Positions 60,945 to 64,000 of a DNA stretch of 64,000 nucleotides are shown piece after piece; within the stretch, counting starts at the first letter, position 1; every line of letters begins with the position of its first letter. Source of the DNA: Corynebacterium casei LMG S-19264. GTDB taxonomy: Bacteria; Actinomycetota; Actinomycetes; Mycobacteriales; Mycobacteriaceae. The stretch is from contig NZ_CP004350.1 of NCBI RefSeq assembly GCF_000550785.1, positions 1,282,009 through 1,346,008 on the forward strand, written 5' to 3'. The translations under genes were made by a program, and so were the position numbers. A model generated the notes under the pieces. It was not told where the DNA came from and made no database searches. It worked only from the letters and a program-made list of their open reading frames with translations.

Positions 60945-63221
60945 ATGAGCCCACGCAATAGCGGGAAAGCGCAAACCCCAAACAACCAGGTCAGCTTCGC
61001 ACGCGATGAAGACTTTGGCACCCTCGAAGCAACCGCAGTCCTAGACAACGGTGACTTTGGTACCCGCACCATCACCTTTGAAACCGGCCAGCTTGCCCGC
61101 CAAGCTGATGGTTCTGTCACCACTTACTTTGATGATGACACCATGTTGCTGACCACCGTGACTGCATCCAACCAGCCACGTGAAGGCTTTGACTTCTTCC
61201 CACTGACCGTGGACGTGGAAGAGCGTATGTACGCAGCCGGCAAGATCCCAGGCTCTTTCTTCCGCCGCGAAGGCCGTCCTTCTACCGAGGCGATCTTGGC
61301 CTGCCGCCTGGTTGACCGCCCACTGCGCCCAACCTTCGTGAAGGGCCTGCGCAATGAGGTTCAGGTCATCAACACTGTTCTGAGCCTGGACCCAGCGGAA
61401 TACTATGACGTCATTGCCATTAATGGCTCCTCGGCTGCAACCCAGCTTTCTGGTCTGCCAGTCTCCGGCCCAGTCGGCGGCGTGCGCATGGCGCTGCTTT
61501 CTGATGACAAGCACCCACAGGGCCAGTGGGTAGCGTTCCCTAATGCTGAACAGCACGAACGCGCACTGTTTGAAATGGTTGTTGCGGGCCGTATTGTCAC
61601 CCGCAAGAACAAGGGCAAGAACGTCGAAGACGTTGCCATCATGATGGTTGAAGCTGGCGCTGGCGTTCACGTTCATGAGCGCATTGCTGAGGGTGCTCCA
61701 GCACCACAGGAATCCACCGTTGCTGAGGGCCTGGAAGCAGCAAAGCCATTCATCAAGTCCCTATGTGAAGCACAGGCAGGTTTGGCGGAGCGCGCGGCGA
61801 AGGAGAAGAAGGAATTCCCACTCTTCCCACCATTCGCTGATGAGGTCTACGACGCAGTCGCTCGCAAGGCTGAGAAGAAGCTCGGTCAGCTGATGACCAT
61901 TGCTGCGAAGCAGGAGCGCGAGGATGCAACCAACGCGCACATGGAAGAAGTAGAAGCACAGCTTCTTGAGGTCTTCACCGAAGGTGATGCTTCCAAGCAG
62001 ATCCGTGCTGCATACAACCAGCTGATGAAGGAAATCGTGCGTGAGAAGATCCTCACCGAAGGTTTCCGCATTGATGGCCGTGCAGCAGAGGACATCCGTG
62101 ACTTGGGCGCTGAAATCGGACTTATTCCACGCGTTCATGGTTCGGCACTGTTTGAGCGCGGTGAGACCCAGATTCTTGGTGTGACCACTTTGGACATGCT
62201 GAAGATGGAGCAGACCATTGACTCCCTGACCCCAGTTGAGTCCAAGCGCTACATCCACCACTACAACTTCCCTCCATACTCCACCGGTGAGACCGGCCGC
62301 GTTGGTTCTCCAAAGCGCCGCGAAATCGGCCACGGTGCACTTGCGGAGCGCGCACTCTTGCCAGTTATCCCTTCCCGTGAGGAGTTCCCATACACCATCC
62401 GCCAGGTATCTGAGGCGCTTGGTTCCAACGGTTCTACCTCCATGGGTTCTGTCTGTGCATCCACCATGTCCCTGTACAACGCAGGTGTTCCACTGAAGGC
62501 ACCAGTTGCAGGTATCGCGATGGGCTTGGTTTCCGGTGAGGTCAAGGGCGAAGAGCGCTTCGTTGCTTTGACTGACATCCTCGGCGCTGAGGACGCATTC
62601 GGCGACATGGACTTTAAGGTTGCCGGCACCAGCGACTACATCACTGCACTGCAGCTGGACACCAAGTTGGACGGTATTCCTTCTGAGGTTCTGGCTAACG
62701 CTTTGCAGCAGGCACGCAACGCGCGTGAGGAAATCTTGGACATCATGGCTGAGGGCATTGATGGTCCAGATGAGATGTCCCCACAGGCGCCAAAGATCAC
62801 CTCCATCAAGATTCCAGTTTCTAAGATTGGTGAGCTGATCGGCCCTAAGGGCAAGACCATCAACACCATCACCGAAGAAACCGGCGCTGACGTTTCCATC
62901 GAAGATGACGGTACTGTTTACGTTTCTGCTACCACCGGTGAAGCGGCTGACGCGGCAATTGAGAAGGTCAACGCTATCGCGAACCCTCAGCTGCCGAAGG
63001 TCGGCGAGCGTTTCTTGGGCACCGTTGTAAAGACCGTTGCCTTCGGCGCATTCGTGTCCATCACCCCGGGCCGTGACGGTCTGATTCACATCTCCAACCT
63101 CGGTGGCGATGAGCGAATTGAAAAGGTCGAGGACGTTGTCAACGTTGGCGACAAGATCCAGGTTGAAATCGCGGACATTGACAACCGCGGCAAGATCTCC
63201 CTGGTTCCAGTCGAGGAATAA
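60945..63221 (+). CDS. pnp: Polynucleotide phosphorylase
   Basis: 3'-5' phosphorolytic exoribonuclease and polymerase, central in RNA decay (758 aa). The first RNase PH-like domain has [20 protein letters not shown] and [20 protein letters not shown]; then comes the helical domain. The second PH domain has [40 protein letters not shown] and [20 protein letters not shown]. The C-terminal KH ([20 protein letters not shown]) and S1 ([20 protein letters not shown]) domains complete it. I start at ATG 60945 with AAGGAG (60928-60933) at an 11-nt spacing; an in-frame ATG at 60882 has no ribosome-binding site. Confidence 0.96.
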   Translation: MSPRNSGKAQTPNNQVSFARDEDFGTLEATAVLDNGDFGTRTITFETGQLARQADGSVTTYFDDDTMLLTTVTASNQPREGFDFFPLTVDVEERMYAAGKIPGSFFRREGRPSTEAILACRLVDRPLRPTFVKGLRNEVQVINTVLSLDPAEYYDVIAINGSSAATQLSGLPVSGPVGGVRMALLSDDKHPQGQWVAFPNAEQHERALFEMVVAGRIVTRKNKGKNVEDVAIMMVEAGAGVHVHERIAEGAPAPQESTVAEGLEAAKPFIKSLCEAQAGLAERAAKEKKEFPLFPPFADEVYDAVARKAEKKLGQLMTIAAKQEREDATNAHMEEVEAQLLEVFTEGDASKQIRAAYNQLMKEIVREKILTEGFRIDGRAAEDIRDLGAEIGLIPRVHGSALFERGETQILGVTTLDMLKMEQTIDSLTPVESKRYIHHYNFPPYSTGETGRVGSPKRREIGHGALAERALLPVIPSREEFPYTIRQVSEALGSNGSTSMGSVCASTMSLYNAGVPLKAPVAGIAMGLVSGEVKGEERFVALTDILGAEDAFGDMDFKVAGTSDYITALQLDTKLDGIPSEVLANALQQARNAREEILDIMAEGIDGPDEMSPQAPKITSIKIPVSKIGELIGPKGKTINTITEETGADVSIEDDGTVYVSATTGEAADAAIEKVNAIANPQLPKVGERFLGTVVKTVAFGAFVSITPGRDGLIHISNLGGDERIEKVEDVVNVGDKIQVEIADIDNRGKISLVPVEE

Positions 63222-63243
63222 AAGCCTTAATCTGGCCTAAATG

Positions 63244-63294
63244 ACAAGCAGTGCTCCTGAGCGATTGATTCCGCTAGGAGCACTGCTTGTTTTC
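63244..63294 (+). terminator. pnp terminator, also in range of the convergent lipoprotein gene
   Basis: A perfect 15-bp stem ACAAGCAGTGCTCCT/AGGAGCACTGCTTGT with an inner AGCG/CGCT helix is followed by TTTC. Confidence 0.88.
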
Positions 63295-63337
63295 ATGTGA
63301 AGGCGCCGTAGCATCCTGCGGGCGGCACTTCAACTGG

Positions 63338-64000
63338 TTAGTTCAAGATGTCAATGACAACGCGCGGTGGGCCTTCAAGAGAGGTGACTGAGTAGGCGGA
63401 TTCCTTGTTGAGGCCAATGACGTATTGGGATTGAGCTTCAAAGGTGTTGACATACTCGACGCCTGTGACAACGCCGGCGGCAGTGCCCTCAACCTTGCCG
63501 GAGTCCATGTAGGCCTCTTCCAACTCAGGAGTGGATGGCCATGGCGTGGATTCAACACCGATAACGATGGCGGTGGCGCCGTCATATTCAATGGGAAAGC
63601 CGGATGCTTGCTGTGCTGGCTCAGCCGTCAACTGTGTGTACCAGCCGGCCTTACCTTCGCCTTCATAATCCAAGACAACGCGGGTGAAAGCGCCGTGATC
63701 GGCAACGCGTACGCCCTTCGGAATCAGGCTGGTGCCTTCTGATGGACGGGCTTGCTTATCGGTCACATCTGGCGAGCCCAGGGGAGTGATGGCTTGTGAA
63801 CCATCGGTGGTTGCCTCAACGGTGCTTGGAGTAGGCGAAGTCTGCTCTTCAAGTGTTGTCTCTGACGCTGCTGTGTCGGAGGTTGATTCTTCTGATGTAG
63901 CAGGGGAAATAGAACTAGCCGCAGTCTCATCAGCAGGGGATGAGCATGCGGCAAGCAAAGTGGTGGCTGTTACCAAGCCCAGAGCGGATAGGGAAATACG
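63338..64000 (-). CDS. AMIN-like lipoprotein, 5' end cut by window edge
   Basis: Partial: the frame is open to 64000 (221 residues seen) and the start lies beyond the window. It begins within a signal peptide (RISLSALGLVTATTLLAACS) with lipobox LAAC. An acidic Ser/Thr-rich linker (SSPADETAASSISPATSEES) is followed by a C-terminal beta-rich domain of about 130 residues (VRVADHGAFTRVVLDYEGEG, then GPPRVVIDIL at the end). The closing pattern R-V-V-I-D-I-L and the TRVVLDYEG strand resemble the AMIN-like domain of actinobacterial lipoproteins, presumed to bind cell-wall components. It is convergent with pnp. Confidence 0.82.
   Translation of the reverse strand, partial: RISLSALGLVTATTLLAACSSPADETAASSISPATSEESTSDTAASETTLEEQTSPTPSTVEATTDGSQAITPLGSPDVTDKQARPSEGTSLIPKGVRVADHGAFTRVVLDYEGEGKAGWYTQLTAEPAQQASGFPIEYDGATAIVIGVESTPWPSTPELEEAYMDSGKVEGTAAGVVTGVEYVNTFEAQSQYVIGLNKESAYSVTSLEGPPRVVIDILN

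Overview
The window is a 64-kb chromosomal segment from a Corynebacterium. The evidence is the gene content and order: mycothione reductase, malate:quinone oxidoreductase, the PptH-PptT pair, DUF2469, DUF2631 and DUF4439-type genes, and the actinobacterial runs rpsB-tsf-pyrH-frr-cdsA and dxr-rseP-ispG. Many start codons also sit directly at an actinobacterial TAnnnT -10 box. The bifunctional RibF protein (338 aa) closely resembles the FAD synthetase I remember from C. ammoniagenes, so a relative of the ammoniagenes/stationis/casei cluster is likely (inference from memory, no search run). Nearly all genes are conserved core genes. I see no prophage, insertion sequence, CRISPR array, tRNA or rRNA.

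Layout. 1-235 is the 5' end of an acyltransferase-3 gene. 550-2818 is rpsP-rimM-trmD plus a small unknown gene. 2805-4170 is rtcB, on the minus strand, with an unusual leader. 4293-6569 is tex. 6757-10364 is a MacAB-like adaptor/ATPase/permease operon. 10479-10823 is rplS. 10873-12585 is an ABC exporter, divergent from lepB-lepB-rnhB-DUF2469 (12637-15039). 15173-19118 is yraN-comM-dprA-xerC, followed by a convergent M23 peptidase. 19861-23952 is rpsB, tsf, pyrH, frr and cdsA. 23930-27692 holds a LapA-like protein, rlmN and a two-gene ABC transporter. 27689-29593 holds an HNH endonuclease and DUF2631. 29709-36060 is dxr-rseP-ispG-pbp-map. 36189-37070 holds two tandem acidic secreted paralogues. 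37408-45451 holds mtr, a hydrolase, mqo, selO, phzF, a frameshifted DUF4921 gene and yaaA. 45482-57445 is proS, a lipoprotein, rimP-nusA-ylxR-infB-rbfA-nrnA-MATE, and pptH-pptT. 57471-64000 is truB, ribF, a nucleoside hydrolase, rpsO, pnp and the start of an AMIN-like lipoprotein gene.

Function. The segment concentrates ribosome assembly and translation (S16, L19, S2, EF-Ts, RRF, S15, RimM, RimP, RbfA, IF2, NusA, ProRS, TrmD, RlmN, TruB), RNA repair and decay (RtcB, RNase HII, NrnA, PNPase), protein export and maturation (two signal peptidases, RseP, Map), MEP-pathway isoprenoid synthesis (Dxr, IspG), cell-wall synthesis (PBP, M23) and redox metabolism (Mtr, Mqo).

Most interesting signals. 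(1) The rtcB leader encodes a Shine-Dalgarno-led 20-codon ORF that ends in the loop of a perfect 12-bp hairpin, followed by a terminator-like hairpin just before the rtcB ribosome-binding site; this looks like an attenuator. (2) About 16 genes start 6-8 nt after a -10 hexamer, and five divergent pairs share 30-58 nt between start codons. (3) A G7 tract truncates the DUF4921 gene. (4) Two consensus DnaA boxes form a perfect 14-bp inverted repeat at 15060-15097. (5) SelO lacks an internal segment.
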